A stretch of 64,000 bases of DNA, from positions 992,001 through 1,056,000 of the forward strand of contig MQVO02000001.1 in the NCBI GenBank assembly GCA_001986395.2, read 5' to 3'. Source of the DNA: Irpex lacteus (taxonomy: Eukaryota; Basidiomycota; Agaricomycetes; Polyporales; Irpicaceae). The notes beneath the pieces are model-generated. The model did not search any database. It was not told the DNA's origin and saw only the letters and a list, made by a program, of their open reading frames with translations. A program made the position numbers and the translations under genes. This document shows, in pieces, positions 12,376-24,462 of the stretch (position 1 is its first letter; every line of letters starts with the position of its first letter).

Positions 12376-13566
12376 TCACACAGACCGCATCGTAGGCTGC
12401 TCCGTTCCGACCACGGTCGTGGTCTGAGAATGAGTCGTGTTCGCCGTATTTGCGCCTGCCCACTTGAACCTCTTCCACCACGGCCCGTTGTCAAAGTTCG
12501 CCTGTGTGTTGGCGGATGACATAGGGAAGTCAGGCTCCGCGTAGTACACGACTTTGACGTCGCGCTTCTTCAAATGACCTATGATAGTGGCAACCCAGGC
12601 AACGATACTGAAAAGCGTGGGCACGATCATAAGCCAGAAGCCTATACGTGTAGTCGAGCATTACGATGAGCAACGTTTACTACTAAGGAAACCGCTGGAG
12701 AACGAGCGTACCGATGTCGAAGAAGAAAAAGCCGTTCAGGCCAGCGTTCACTCGCAAGCCTCCTCCAGTGACCACTCCGAATGCGATATCGACTGCAAGC
12801 GTGGCTAGCACCATGGCCAAGGAGACCGTTGAAAGAACGATGCTATAGCCTTTGAACGCCGTTCGCATGAGAAGCATGGGAAGGAGGGCGAAGAACGCCG
12901 TTATAGCAGCTATTAGACATGCGCACCGATCAGGATGTTAATAGAGGGAGAGATTTTGAAGAGATGCGAACCGATAGGGTGCAAAATCAATGCGCGCGTC
13001 CATACTGCAGGGACGGTTAGTGCGACAGGGAACGCGTCAGTCCTGATAATGGTGTGCGAGTAGCCGAGGCCTGAAATTAATGGGTTTGTGAGGCAGGGTC
13101 GCAAATACCAATATGCTCACTGACCTGAATTACTGCAAGAGACGTTTGAAGGGGCTTGTTGTGTTCCCCAGCAGTAGTTCCTGAATCGCAGGTGAAGGCG
13201 TAAGTATCTACATCCTTTGACTCGGACGTTTCTAGTATCAGGCGACTTACCAAAGGCCGTACTAATAACAACGGCTGCAGGTCAGCTACAAGACGTTACA
13301 ATAGATTATATGAAATGCCTCACGTTTATATAGCGTAAATTTTCCGCCACCGTCTCGCCGCTTTTATCGTCCACGAGCTTGGTCGGCGCAGCTCCGTTGA
13401 ACTCAGCTCTTCCAAGTTCAAGCGCTGGCTGGCTGGAGTTGGTGATCTTTGACACAGACGAGAGGATCAGGAAGGCCAAGGTCACGGTAAGACTCGCGAG
13501 AGCGAGAGCGTGAAGCCTGCGATGAAGAGGGGCCACCTTGAAGCAGGTTTGTGGATTCTGAATCAT
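12376..13566 (-). CDS. PalI/SUR7-family four-span membrane protein
   Basis: A spliced gene of roughly 300 residues. The N-terminus, MIQNPQTCFKVAPLHRRLHA, leads into a membrane span (LASLTVTLAFLILSSVS). An extracellular region with a CDSGTTAG Cys segment follows, then VPAVWTRALILHPIG, which is the conserved W-TR-L-HP motif of PalI/SUR7 proteins. Two or three more spans come after it (LSTVSLAMVLATLAVDIAF; LFSIVAWVATIIGHL). The cytoplasmic tail runs from KKRDVKVVYYAEPDF and ends MRSV. Family members act in ambient-pH signalling (PalI/Rim9) or in plasma-membrane eisosome domains (Sur7); which of these applies is not decided. A GT donor near 13661 suggests a 5' UTR intron or an extra upstream exon. 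Confidence 0.72.
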
Positions 13567-14595
13567 CGTTTCTTGTCGTATAATGCTTCGACACTGCTTG
13601 TACTGGATCTAGTAACTGCTCCATGTCGTCAAGTCGTGCAAGGGCGTAGATAGAGACAACATACTCACCTGGATCTTTCGCAACAGTAAGTCAGACGTAG
13701 AGGTACTGGAACGAGTACCGCAATGTGGCCCGAGACACCACGCTTCAACCATCTTGACTTATATAGATAATCAGATCCTCCCAATTACCGCAACCTTACG
13801 TTCGTCGCGTTCGCGGTCTAAGGAAGCCGTAGAGATCCGCAGCATGAAGTGGGATTAATATCAGCGATTAAGGCGCGCATGGTAGGATGTGCGCAGCTCC
13901 TTCTTCAATATAATTCGGGCATACAACGCTCGTGTCGAGATTGATAGACACGGGTCTTCTGGATATCATGACTGCGGATCTGTTAGTAGAGCCTCTGAAA
14001 GGTGTGTTCATGAGTACCAGGTGTTGAAGGAGCTAAAGTCTGACATGATCGCAGTCATTTCGCAGTCGATGCCTGTCGGGGACGATGATGGACCTGATTT
14101 TGATATTAGTAAGACGAAGGAAAAGAAGGGGTTGGGGCGGGTTACTTATCTATCTCGACCCTTTGCCGCACTTGCTTGCTTGCAATCTTTCAAGGTTCGT
14201 TCTAATCAAAACGGGCAAACATCGAGTCTCGTAATCCTCTGTTGCGCCCAGCAGCCCACAATATCGACATTGCAGGCATAGGGACCCTCTACAACTCTCT
14301 CGGTCTTCTTGAGCGGCGTCGAATGCCACAAGATAACAAACCTGTGCCTATACGTAGTCATCATTCGTCCGAGCCTTGGGTAACTGAATAATAAGTATAA
14401 TAAACCCATCCGAAGTTATACAGAACATAAATGACAGCGTACACGATATGACACACGTACATGATCCATATTAAACAGTCCGACGATAGCACAACAATAA
14501 AAGCACAACGATAAAGTACAACAACTACACATTTCCGCCCAGTCAGCAAACCCTCACCACCACGCATTCGAACGTCCATCGACTGACCAAGCAGA
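13567..14595. other. intergenic, possible remnant coding stretch
   Basis: A plus-strand open frame around 13,980-14,200 (including ELKSDMIAVISQSM and GDDDGPDFDISKTKEKK) has protein-like composition. It has no partner exons or known motif, and the rest (14,280-14,590) is AT-rich. No gene is called. Confidence 0.35.
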
Positions 14596-17526
14596 TCAAA
14601 ACGGCAGATTCTCCTTCATCCCAAACACACCCTTCACAGTACTCCTCTTCTCCATCTTCTCCTTCTCAGGTCCCAGCATCTCAAAACTAACATCCTCCAA
14701 CGCATCCCACCGCTCGTCTAAAAGACTACGTTCCGACGACAACGACGGCGAAACAACAGGACGCATCGGTGAGTCCACTTCCATCACAGGTGCCAGAGAC
14801 CGCGACTCACGGCTCCTCTGTCGTTCTCCAAAAACTCCTCCTCCGCCTGCTAATGGTGGCCGCAACTTCGACGGAGGCGGAGGCAGCACTCCCAGCCCAC
14901 CGCCTATGGAGAGAGAATCGAACTTCTGCACGAAAGCGGCCAGCGCCTGTCGTTCTTCTTCGAGCCTCATACGGATCCTGCGTTCCTTCTCCAGCTGCTT
15001 GACGAGCTCGTCTGCCCACGCTGTCTTCTCCTCGCGCGCCTTCACTTCTTCTCGAAGCTTACCGCTCCACTCGTTCTCGACGTCTTCTTTGACTTTGCGC
15101 AGTGGCTCGCCGAGGTTATTCTCGTATCCTTTGACGACGAACTCGAGTTCTCGGATCGTCTTGGCTTGATCAGCCAGATGTTTGTCCTTTTCGCTCTCCG
15201 GCGCATCTGGCGGGAGTACGGGACGAGCGAGCAGCGCTTCTTCGAGGGACAGAATTTGCGTTGCCTGGCTATCGAGTTGACGGCGGGCAGCAAGTAGCTC
15301 TTGTTGCAACTGAACCGTGAATTAGAATACAACTTTCCGGATAGTCGTAGCAAACTATACGTACCTGATACGGTGTCATGTCGAAGTCCACCTTCGTAGG
15401 ACTCGCCGAGCGCGACTCGTCCCCCTTCGACTCATCAACCGTCTGACTCGTCAAGATCAACTTCGTCAGCTGCTTGATCCTCGCGTTGAGATCTCGCATC
15501 GCTTTGGACTCGTCCAGTTGCTAGAAGAATTCGAGGTCCAATGAGCCGATTTACTCATACAATCGAAGATATCGAAAGTACCGACTTCACGAGCTGAGAG
15601 CCTGCGTTTAAGAGGAGCCTCCGCGGACCGCTCACGTTCCGCCAACCGCTGCTTGAGCTCCTCGATCTCCTTCCTATACCTCTCCAGTAACGCATCCGTA
15701 TCAATGACCTCCTTCTTCTGTGCATGCAACTACACCAACAAAATCATCATCAGTCATACGCATCTTATACACTCACGTTTCCGAGGAAGGTGACTAACCT
15801 GCACTCTCTTAATCCTCTGCGCGAACAGCAGTGTACTAGTCGACTCGGCAATAAAGTCCTTGCTGGGGTTGATCGTGCATATAACGGATATACGTGCGTC
15901 GCCTGATAGCGAGGGTTGGAGCATCCGTGTGAGTTTTGAGTTGCGGAAGGGTACGTGATCCCTAGTTATATTGTTAGCCTAAGTTATAGAGTTTTATCAT
16001 GCGAGGAGCACGTACTGTTTGCCTTTGGCGGCGTTCTCGGCTAAGGTGCCAATCACTGATCCAAGCGTGAGCAGACTGGAAGTGGTGTGGATTGGGATAA
16101 GCAGGCGGAAGGACTCTACTCATAGGCGAGACGCAGACCTCGTATTTATGTATTTGCCCTCTCTCGTTCTGTCCTTGTCAGACGTCGCTTTCTCGGAGCC
16201 TGCCAGATCTATCAAACTCTGGTCGACCAGTCATGTCTAGTTTTGATCTGATACAGCTCGAAGCTACTCACAAGAACCGACATCTGCACACTCTTCCCGC
16301 CCTTCGCCTGCAACCTCGTGCCGCCAGGAGTAGGTGGCCTCGTCCCAGGCGTCCTCCTCCCACTCGGTGTCTGCCGACCATTTACATCCCGTTCCCGACT
16401 CTCAATAACAACCCGAAACACACTATGACTCCGACTACTCCTCTCATTCCAGTCCGTACTCGCAGTCCGCCGATTCCCCTCCCCCCGCTCCAACACCTCC
16501 TGCACGCCTTTCAAGCTCGTTACAACTTCTTCGCGTAAAGGCGCGAGGAGCATGGTGGAGCCGGTGCCGTGGATTTGGACGGGTTGGGCGGCGGCGGAGG
16601 ATGGGGGCGCGAGGAGGTCGTGGATGTTTTCGTTGTAGATCTCGAGGTAGGAGCAGCGGAGGAGGTATTCGCGTGATGGTGTGCGTTTTATGTAGACGAA
16701 TATGTCCTTCATGGCGCGGGGTATTATACCTGGTTGTTCGTCGTCACCGGACTGGGTGGCTGAGTTAGTATCATTGGGGTTGTTGCAAACTGCGCGCACG
16801 TACGAGGGTAAAGGTCTTGCCACTGGCAGTCTGGCCATATGCAAACACAACAGCGTTGAAGCCGTCCATAGCAGCGTATACATGACTTCGCGCCACAGCA
16901 TTATACACAGGCTTGTTCTCCGAGCCAGTGAGGATCTCGTCAAAGTTGAAGTCCTGCGAGGCCTTGCCCAGTGACGAGTCAAGTTTGATACGATTACGTG
17001 TAAAGTCCCACGCAGAGGGCTGGTCTGTAGGCTTTACCCTAGTATACTCAGTGCCTCGCAGGGGAACAAATAAACTTTAAACTCACCTGATGGAGACTAG
17101 CACCTTGTCCTCCTGTCCATAGTCGTTCGGTATGATATCCTCCGTGATCTCCGCAGAGATATCACCATCGTCTACAGTCTCGAAATCCACCAAGGCCTCT
17201 TCCGGTTCAACCTTGCTAATATCCATATCGCTTACGAACGACGCCGGACTGACAGCATCTCTCTTAGGTGTAGTCGGTCGCGACCGAAATCCATCCGACG
17301 AGGCCTTACTGCTAGGAGTAAGCGGTCTCGAATTCGAGTTCGTCCGCGTCCTCGTAATCGGTTTGGCCTCCGTCGAGAGTGCAGCCTTGTACTGCTTCGT
17401 GGTCGTCGCGTTCAGTGCACTCGAGGCGGCTGAACTGAGGTTCGAGGTCGACGCGCTCTGGAATAATCGCCTTGGCGTCGGTCGAGCTAGCCTGCTCGTC
17501 GTTGAATTCGTTGGCGGACCCGACAT
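14596..17526 (-). CDS. kinesin-7 family motor (CENP-E/Kip2-like)
   Basis: About eight exons give roughly 840 residues. A Ser/Pro/Thr-rich N-terminal extension of about 130 residues precedes the motor domain. Motor motifs in order: KVLVSIRVKP, FNFDEILTGSE, the P-loop FAYGQTASGKTFTL (Ala in place of the second Gly, as in kinesin-7), CSYLEIYNENIHDLL, NERSSRSHSVFR (switch I), SLIDLAGSEKA (switch II), and FRNSKLTRMLQPSL with ICTINPS. A long coiled coil follows (KKEVIDTDALLERYRKEIEE and later exons), and then a Pro/Ser-rich tail. The motor is N-terminal, so plus-end-directed movement is expected. An insertion rich in Thr, Pro, Gly and Arg follows the switch I exon (about 16,310-16,400). Start ATG is 17526 and the stop is at 14596. 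Confidence 0.92.
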
Positions 17527-18356
17527 GGCGGCGAGGGGTATCTTGCTGGCGTCGTCCTCCAGGACCGGGCGCGTCGATATCTTCGCTAATTAATATCCGA
17601 GATTAAGTATAAGCAACCGTGGGAACGTCTTCGACGTGACGCGTACGTGATCGCGATTACGGGTCCAGGTGTATGGAGAGAGGACAGGCGCTTGGCAAAT
17701 TTCTTTCTCTGACCACGACGACCACCGCCAGTTGCGGCGTTCTGCAAGCCTCTGATAGTTCTGTTGTAGGTGAGTCTGCTGTTCTACGCTTCTGTTTTGC
17801 TTTCCACACTTGTCAAAGATTCAAACTACTGATTTAATGAGTCCGACCTGCTCTAGACAAGCAGGAATGGCGACAACTTCCACTGAGACTCTCATTTTTT
17901 TACTCTGACTGCCATGCTTCCAACTCGTTTCTTACGCTTCCCTTCATAGATTCCGCTAATCTCCAAGACTACCTACCAGTGTCCACAGTAACATTTGGCG
18001 ATAGACGTGTACTTTGTCGATCTCAAGAAATTACATTCCCACTTCTGCATAGCTCGTAACAGTGAAGGTGTGAATCGTTTGCGTCAGAATCGGTTATACT
18101 ACATGACAGGATTAGATGGTACAGCAGTGTGAGTGGTTATGCAAAACATGGGAGTACTACAGAATGTCCAATGCAAGAAAGTCCAAAGTGCTCAAAGTCC
18201 AACAGCGTGCAAAGTTCGTAACAAGAATGAGGTGTGAAAAGCAAAGTCCGACGAAGCATTCCGTCCATCGTGATCATTGGCATGAGCCGTAGTCCGTCAT
18301 TTTGCCAGGAGCGTGCCCTGGGCGTGGTCGTGTGCGGCCTCATGTGAGGGGTGTGT
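17527..18356. other. intergenic, kinesin upstream region
   Basis: The kinesin promoter and the 3' flank of the secreted-protein gene. No coding exon or RNA gene was recognised. Confidence 0.4.
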
Positions 18357-18934
18357 TTAGTTGGTGATGGTGAAGTTGGGGCTGAAGTTTCCGGAATCAC
18401 CGAACACTGGGGAAGAGGGAAATTGAGCACATGCGTCACAGGAACTTTCTCAAGGGTACTCACAGACGAGGGCATAATCGTCACCGGTAGTAACGTTAGG
18501 AACTGTAACCTCGAAGCGGCCAAGGGTGATGTCGAAGCCTTGAGCAAGAGGATCATCTACGGCGACAGGCATGCGTGAGTATCACATAACTTGAGACACG
18601 GGAGCACACTTACCAAGACCAATCAACAGGCCACCCTGAGCGAGAACAATCTCTCCCTGCTGGTTCGTGATCTGAGCGGGAACATCATCGAGCGACCTAG
18701 TAAGGCCACATCCGTCAGAACTGCACACTCTCAAGGAACAAAAGCAATTAAAGACGCTTACCAGGTAACATTGTGCTTCTCGCCGACCTTCCATACGGTA
18801 CCAGCTTTGGGATAAGTGATAGGTGGAACGAACACATCGCGCTTCAAATTGATGGGCGAAGCAGAGACGAGAGCAGTGATGAAGGCGAAGACGAACAAGA
18901 AGTAGCTCATGAACGAAGTGGTAGAGGTCATCAT
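18357..18934 (-). CDS. small secreted Kre9/Knh1-type Ser-Thr-rich protein
   Basis: Four exons give about 132 residues. The start MMTSTTSFMSYFLFVFAFIT is a clear signal peptide, ending near LVSA-SP. Next come ITYPKAGTVWKVGEKHNVTW, QITNQQGEIVLAQGG, and VPNVTTGDDYALVLFGDSG. This YP-GTVW-VG-NVTW / GDDY-LVLFGDSGN pattern is that of the yeast cell wall synthesis Kre9/Knh1-like domain, common in fungal secreted and GPI-anchored proteins. There is no Ser/Thr-rich stalk and no hydrophobic GPI signal after the domain; it ends FTITN. A soluble secreted form, perhaps acting at the cell wall, is likely. Confidence 0.88.
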
Positions 18935-21102
18935 GATTAATGCGAAAGATAAAAGTGTGTAAAGTCGTGAAGAACGGCAGAGGGGATGTGGACGAAAGGT
19001 CTGAGAGAAAGAGGCCAGGTACGCTAGGTATATATACCCTCGCAGCTCCTATCCACGGCGAGGCCCTCCTTCCTCGGCTTGCGCAGATCTCTCCAGAACC
19101 GCAAACGTCACTGCCCAACTCCGGGCTCCGCCGGATTAGGGGTTTACTCCAGCGGCACACACAGCCATGACCATTCGCAGTCCATTCGCGCCTTTGTGGC
19201 ACTGCATACCTCCACGTCGCGCCCTTGCCGATGGTATTAAATCATAAATCAGTCAGACATGCTTGACGAACAGTTGTAAGCTTGAATCATCGTTTCGCGG
19301 TCTGGCTAGGCCGGGGGAGTGACGCTTGGTGTATTCATAGCTGCTGAGCTCATTGTGGCTCTTGTGCCGGCGAGCGTGGTGTTATTACACTTATTAACGG
19401 GGCTGGGCAATGTTGACTACAAATATCCGGGATGGCGGACAAAATGTGCGATTTCTGCCGACCTTTATGAATTTGTAGCTCACCCCACATCGCATGAAAA
19501 TCATTTAAGCTCGGGCCTGGCCACCAGAATTTTGTGCATCGTGCCTCACAACACATGCAGCTTATATCCTACACTACATGCAAGTCTCACGCAAGGTACG
19601 CTCGTTACATTCGACGCCAGAGAACCTCCAGCACCGCGCAACGAGGCCACCTGCCCGTTCGGGCAGGTGGTCAAAAGATCGGCATCGCCGATCACCCCGA
19701 TTCGATCAGTTCCTGCCTTTACCTTACTCCCGAACAGGCAATCGCGCAGCTTGCAGCGGACGTTCATGACGAGCAGGTGTGCACCCAGGGCAAACGGTCA
19801 AGTTCATCTCAGCATAATGTTTATGGGGTGTAATTTTGGGATGTGGCTGTGGCGGCTTTGAAGTTTGACGAAATGAACCCCCTGGGCTGTAAGTATCATG
19901 ATGTGCCAGTGGACCGTCATTCAACGGAACGCTAGTACTAGAGTACGTATTAGTGAAACCCGCAATAACAGACGAAGGGCAGCGAAAGCCCTATCGATAG
20001 CTTGAGAACATCGATACTCAGCGGCCAGAACGGGCTCTCGCAATAGCTAAGAGCTTCTTCCGAGATAGAGTCAAATTCTAAGGTCAGCAGCCATACGTTG
20101 ACGCCTCGCCAGGGCCTTGAGGCGGTATTACACCGCTATGTAGAAGCTTCTGGAGACCTGAACACATCCAATGAACTAGCTCAAAGGTTTCAGGCTCGGT
20201 CTGGCCAACAGAAGACGGAAGTTTGAACGTAAGACGGCCATGGATCATGATTTCGTTCGCGAAAGAAGGAAAGATACAAATGAGAAGACGGGGTAGGCGT
20301 ATGAAAATCTTCCAGAGGTAAAACAGCTGCTGATAGATGGTCAGCTGAAGGAAGACGGAGGCACGACTTTGAGTTGACGGAAGATGCAGATGCACACCTC
20401 TCCAACCTAACGCGTCTTGTGTACGTGCTGACTCACCATCATGTCCACATTGCTGCAGCTGTGGGGCACGGAGAACATGAAGAAGCTAAATCAAGGGATG
20501 AATAGAAATAGCCTCGCCATAGCGCCATCGATCGAGTTAAAAACTCAGTCGAAGCCGCTAACTTGAAACCTGCTCTCATCGAATAGGCTCCAACAAACGA
20601 GTAGTTCACATGATCATTCATGTTCTGTGGGAAACGAAACAATATTCAATGTGTGTGAGATGGGACGAGGGTTGTACAAATACTTGGTGACTTACCGCTG
20701 AAAGCAATACTCAGGCTGATGATATGGTTTGTCGATCGTGGGTAAGTAGGCGAGAAGTTGGAATAGTCGAGGCGACCTGGATGAGTAACCTTCCCATACT
20801 GGTAAGAGGCGAAGCCACATGCTAACAGCTGGCCCCACTCTCCAATTGGATTTCACATATTGGCTTGGAGCCATCAGCCACCCGGATGTAGCCTAAAGGT
20901 GTCGTTTATTCAATCAATTTGGACGAATGGACAGCGTGGAAGACAAGCTCGCGAACAGGTTAGAGTAGTTCTAAAATCAGCCGTTGGGGTAGAATCCATT
21001 TGTAACAAGTGCGAGAACAAGACGGCGATACAGAGGGAGATGAGAGCCAGGATGGAAGGTTTCGCTGATGAGGGTGACGGCCGGGAAAGACAGGAAAGGA
21101 GA
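18935..21102. other. 2.2 kb stretch, unresolved coding-like pieces at 20.1-20.9 kb
   Basis: On the minus strand, about 20,870-20,690 contains a clean frame (GQLLACGFASYQYGKV then LDYSNFSPTYPRS) ending at a good GTAAGT donor. Candidate acceptors follow near 20,630 and 20,570. The frames on either side do not join without a stop, so a gene is not called. It may be a decayed or orphan gene. The 19.3-20.0 kb part shows nothing. Confidence 0.3.
19027..19036 (-). promoter_or_regulatory. TATA box of the Kre9/Knh1-type gene
   Basis: A TATATATA run lies about 95 bases before the minus-strand start at 18934, fitting a strong promoter for a secreted small protein. Confidence 0.5.
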
Positions 21103-22326
21103 TCATCGTAATTTCGCCGCTTTGAGACTAGCCAGTTCTTCCAACAATTTCGCTCTCTCGTTCATGAGAGCTAGCGTATGCTGCGACGGGGAGTTATGTC
21201 GGGTCAGAAGACGACCAGGTGTAGATGTAGAAGGCGTCTTCGGGGTGAGGCCACTGGCAGTCGAAAGTCCACTGCCATAGTCAGGCCGAGCTCGAGGGGA
21301 GCGCAAGTTGCTGAAGCGACTTCTTTGCCTAGCTTCGAATGATCTGATCTCCTCTTCATCGTCGACAGGCTCTATCCACCCGGAATACCGTACCGGAGTT
21401 TTCTTCGTGGTGTCTTTCTGCATTGATGGCAGGATCCGAGGGTCGTCTGTGGAGCTTTCCGCAAGCGATACACTTTCGTCGAAGGACCTGCTAATGTCGT
21501 CTTCTGGATCCTCGACCTCGTGTATACAGCGAGGTATAGACTTGGTGGAAGTCGAAGACGAGCCTCCTGGACGAGAGCGAGAAGAGCTGCCCGTCTCGTA
21601 TGAGCGGTTATCGGAGCGGTAAGATGTTAGAGGGGACCCCGAAGAAACAGTAGGGGCGGTGGTTGCAAAGCTAGTTTCGACTGGACCAGGTCGTCTATAG
21701 CTGGACGAGGAAGAGCTTGGACTGTCGGAGACGATTGATGTCGAGCCGAGAGTACTTGAGCGGGTTAATGTTCTCATGCTTCTTTGTGTCTTGATAGGTG
21801 AGCGAGGAGACGGCACGCTTCGCTCTGTCTGTCGCGGCACCCAGAAGGGATCGACACTGTCGTCCTGAGACGTAGGAGCAGCAGGTCGTGCATGTGTTTG
21901 GAGAGAGGTAGACACGTCTTCTACTGAGCCGCTGCTCGACTCAGATACCAGGCCGTAGGCTCGTCCTATTGCAACAAGGGCCTCCGCGACGGTGACGAGC
22001 TCGTCCCACTCTCCTATCGCCAGCATCCGGGGGTCCATCTCTTGCAATGCTTCATTATCTTGCCCAGAAGCATCACCAAGCACGTCAATAAAGACTTCCA
22101 TAGCCTCTACCCTTGACTCGACATCCTTTGCAGATCGAGCCGCTTGAGGAATAGGCAGGCGGTCTTGCAGAATCAGTTCGAGTGTCACGACGAGAAGTGA
22201 GGGTGCCAGATCATGAAGAGATTCCAGCACTACCGGCACGGAAATATTTTTCAAGAGCGCATTCAAGTCTTCCACGATTGCGCGTATTTGGGCGTCGTAG
22301 GTGCCTGCTTGGAAGGGCGTGCTCAT
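21103..22326 (-). CDS. DUF5745/CEP95-like N-terminal domain protein, Ser-rich
   Basis: A single uninterrupted frame of 407 residues, unusual here because almost every other gene has introns. The first 120 residues are helical (DLNALLKNISVPVVLESLHD, LAPSLLVVTLELILQDRLPI, then VFIDVLGDA). They resemble the calponin-homology-like DUF5745 domain of centrosomal CEP95-type proteins. The middle 230 residues are Ser/Thr/Pro/Arg-rich and probably disordered and phosphorylated. The C-terminus (LALMNERAKLLEELASLKAA) is a short coiled coil. A role at the spindle pole body or on microtubules is inference from the domain only. Start ATG 22326 fits; the assignment is moderate. Confidence 0.7.
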   Translation of the reverse strand: MSTPFQAGTYDAQIRAIVEDLNALLKNISVPVVLESLHDLAPSLLVVTLELILQDRLPIPQAARSAKDVESRVEAMEVFIDVLGDASGQDNEALQEMDPRMLAIGEWDELVTVAEALVAIGRAYGLVSESSSGSVEDVSTSLQTHARPAAPTSQDDSVDPFWVPRQTERSVPSPRSPIKTQRSMRTLTRSSTLGSTSIVSDSPSSSSSSYRRPGPVETSFATTAPTVSSGSPLTSYRSDNRSYETGSSSRSRPGGSSSTSTKSIPRCIHEVEDPEDDISRSFDESVSLAESSTDDPRILPSMQKDTTKKTPVRYSGWIEPVDDEEEIRSFEARQRSRFSNLRSPRARPDYGSGLSTASGLTPKTPSTSTPGRLLTRHNSPSQHTLALMNERAKLLEELASLKAAKLR

Positions 22327-22652
22327 GGTTGGAGTTAGGGTTGTGTCTTTGGCCGCATTGGGTAATTTCCGAGCTTGACCCGCGCCACGAAGCCCTCGGC
22401 ACGTTTACGGAGGACACTCATGTTGACGGCCTTTCAGCCTGAGAGTCCTTGATGATCTTGCTCACCAAGCTGACCACGTTAGGTGCTATCTAGTGTAAAG
22501 TAACTCTTGTTAACCTTCTCCAAGTCGGTCGACTGCTGAGCCCTCTCGGCTGGGTTAAACGATACGCGACCGTAAGCAACGTCAATCATTGCTGAGAGGC
22601 TCGCTGATCATGGACATTATCATAGCTATCCGCAGGTTAGAAGCCATACAGC
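22327..22652. other. divergent promoter region
   Basis: A gap of 326 bases between the starts of the DUF5745-like gene and the peroxin gene. No coding signal. Confidence 0.45.
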
Positions 22653-24269
22653 ATGGCTACATTCGATTATGTAGAGGTGCCATCGGCAGCGACGCGACTG
22701 CATTCACGACAGCGCAGTACGGACCTACGGCCAGCAATGAAGATCGCGACTGCGCTCCCACACCCGGAGAAAGCACCTCGTAGCGCAACTCTGACCCCTA
22801 CGGAACCTATGTCTCCTTCGAAAGTGCCCAGTATTAACTTCTCCCAAGTTCTGCTCTCATCTGCGATTCCGATACCCGCGAACGCCCCAGCCACCCCAAG
22901 GGATACCAAGGGCACGCCAAAGTTGCTATCAACGAAAGACCCTCTTTCAATACCGATAACCACTGTCAATTTCAAGCGATTTGTATCAAGAGCGGGCCCT
23001 GTGTTTTGGCTTCAAGACCGACTGGAGGAGATTGTTATGTGGAGACGGGGCTGGAAGTACACTTCCGTGTGGATGGCTGGCTACGCGTTCCTATGTACGT
23101 CGCGTTCATCTAGTTACGAATACTCACTAATTTGGCCACACCTCAGGCTACTTTCCTCGGCTCGCCTTGCTACTCCCGATATTTCTCCTATTAGGTGCTC
23201 TCTTGTCCAACAACCCCTCTATCAGACGAGATGTCCCAGAAGCTCCGAAAGGGACTCGAATTCCGCCTCCACCCACAGCACCAGTCAATGAGTGGAGCAC
23301 AGACTGGTTATCTAATGTGCAAGCTATACAAAACCTCATGGGAGCCTTGTGAGTTCACAGTGCTGGTTTATATGTCCGCTATCGCTTACGGCGGTTACAC
23401 CATAGTTCCGATGCCTATGACCTCGTCTATCCATCCATTCCTCACCTCAACTACGCCTCACCGTTCACTCCCCTTGTGCTTACTGGTGCGGCGGCTTTGC
23501 TCATCATATCAATACCACTTGTACAACTACTCCCGCTTCGCTTCACCGTCCTCATTCTCGGCCTTTTCCTTTTCTTTTTCACACACCCATTCACTCAATA
23601 TACCCTACTTCCATTCGCCTTACAACTTGCACAACCTCACTTCAAAGCAACTCGGGCACGCTTTACACGGTTTGTGGACAACGACCACCTCGAGGACAAA
23701 CACTGGCGATCCGAACTCAAAGAAGTATATCTATGGGAGAATGAACGTTGGGCTGCCATATCAGGAGGGGATGATAGCGTCTTCACGGATTCCTCCTGGA
23801 GCAAGAGTAATCTACGTCCCGGAGAGCGCAAGGCGTGGACGCGAGGGAGAGATGGCTGGAGCGGGGTCGCTGAGGACGGGAGTGGTGATGTAAGGTCAGT
23901 AATTCGACGCTCACGATTAATTTGCAGGTTGCGCATGTTGACCGTGTCTGGGACGTTCTCCACTCATATTCAGCAGCAACTTGACATTCTCTCTGTCTCC
24001 CGGATGGCTATTTGTGGAGACGGAGGACTGGAGGCCTGACCTCGAGGGAACGTGGATAGCTCCGATAGAGACGGACGAGAGTGAGTCCAATTTAATATTC
24101 AATATTGGTCACAATTAATGGATGGTCACTAGATGGTTGGGTATATACGAATGATACGTGGATGGACCCACGACCTGCTCCCCTAGAAGAGTGGAAGCTC
24201 GCAAATGGTCTCACGAGGAGACGTCGGTGGGTACGGCGGATTTATTACGATCCCACATTTGCTACTTGA
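22653..24269 (+). CDS. PEX23-family peroxin with dysferlin (DysF) domain
   Basis: About six exons give roughly 470 residues. The N-terminal 100 residues are Pro/Ser-rich. A membrane region follows: RGWKYTSVWMAGYAFL, FPRLALLLPIFLLLGALL and, further on, FTPLVLTGAAALLIISIPL and FTVLILGLFLFFF. The C-terminal half has the DysF pattern: LKEVYLWENERW near 23,730 (DysFN) and GWVYTNDTWMDP with the final RRRRWVRRIYYDP (DysFC). Together these define the Pex24/28/29/30-32 group, which sits in ER and peroxisomal membranes and controls peroxisome number, size and ER contact sites. The paralog is not decided. Start ATG 22653, stop TGA at 24267-24269. Confidence 0.88.
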
Positions 24270-24462
24270 CTAGTTATACATGTGCTCGTGGCCCGCACGA
24301 CTATGACAATTAACCCGCAAAACCAAATAACCTGCGTACATGAAAGGTCGTCAATAATCTATCAGCCATAGTCCCATGCCCAGGCCTGATGGTCAAATAC
24401 GTAACGGTGCATGTGCCCCAAATACATTAAACTGGAAACCTCCTGCTGCTCATCTCATTATA

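Noticed and set aside
19319..19861. 180-codon plus-strand open frame
   Set aside because: Non-ATG start, no recognisable motif and no introns or partner exons.
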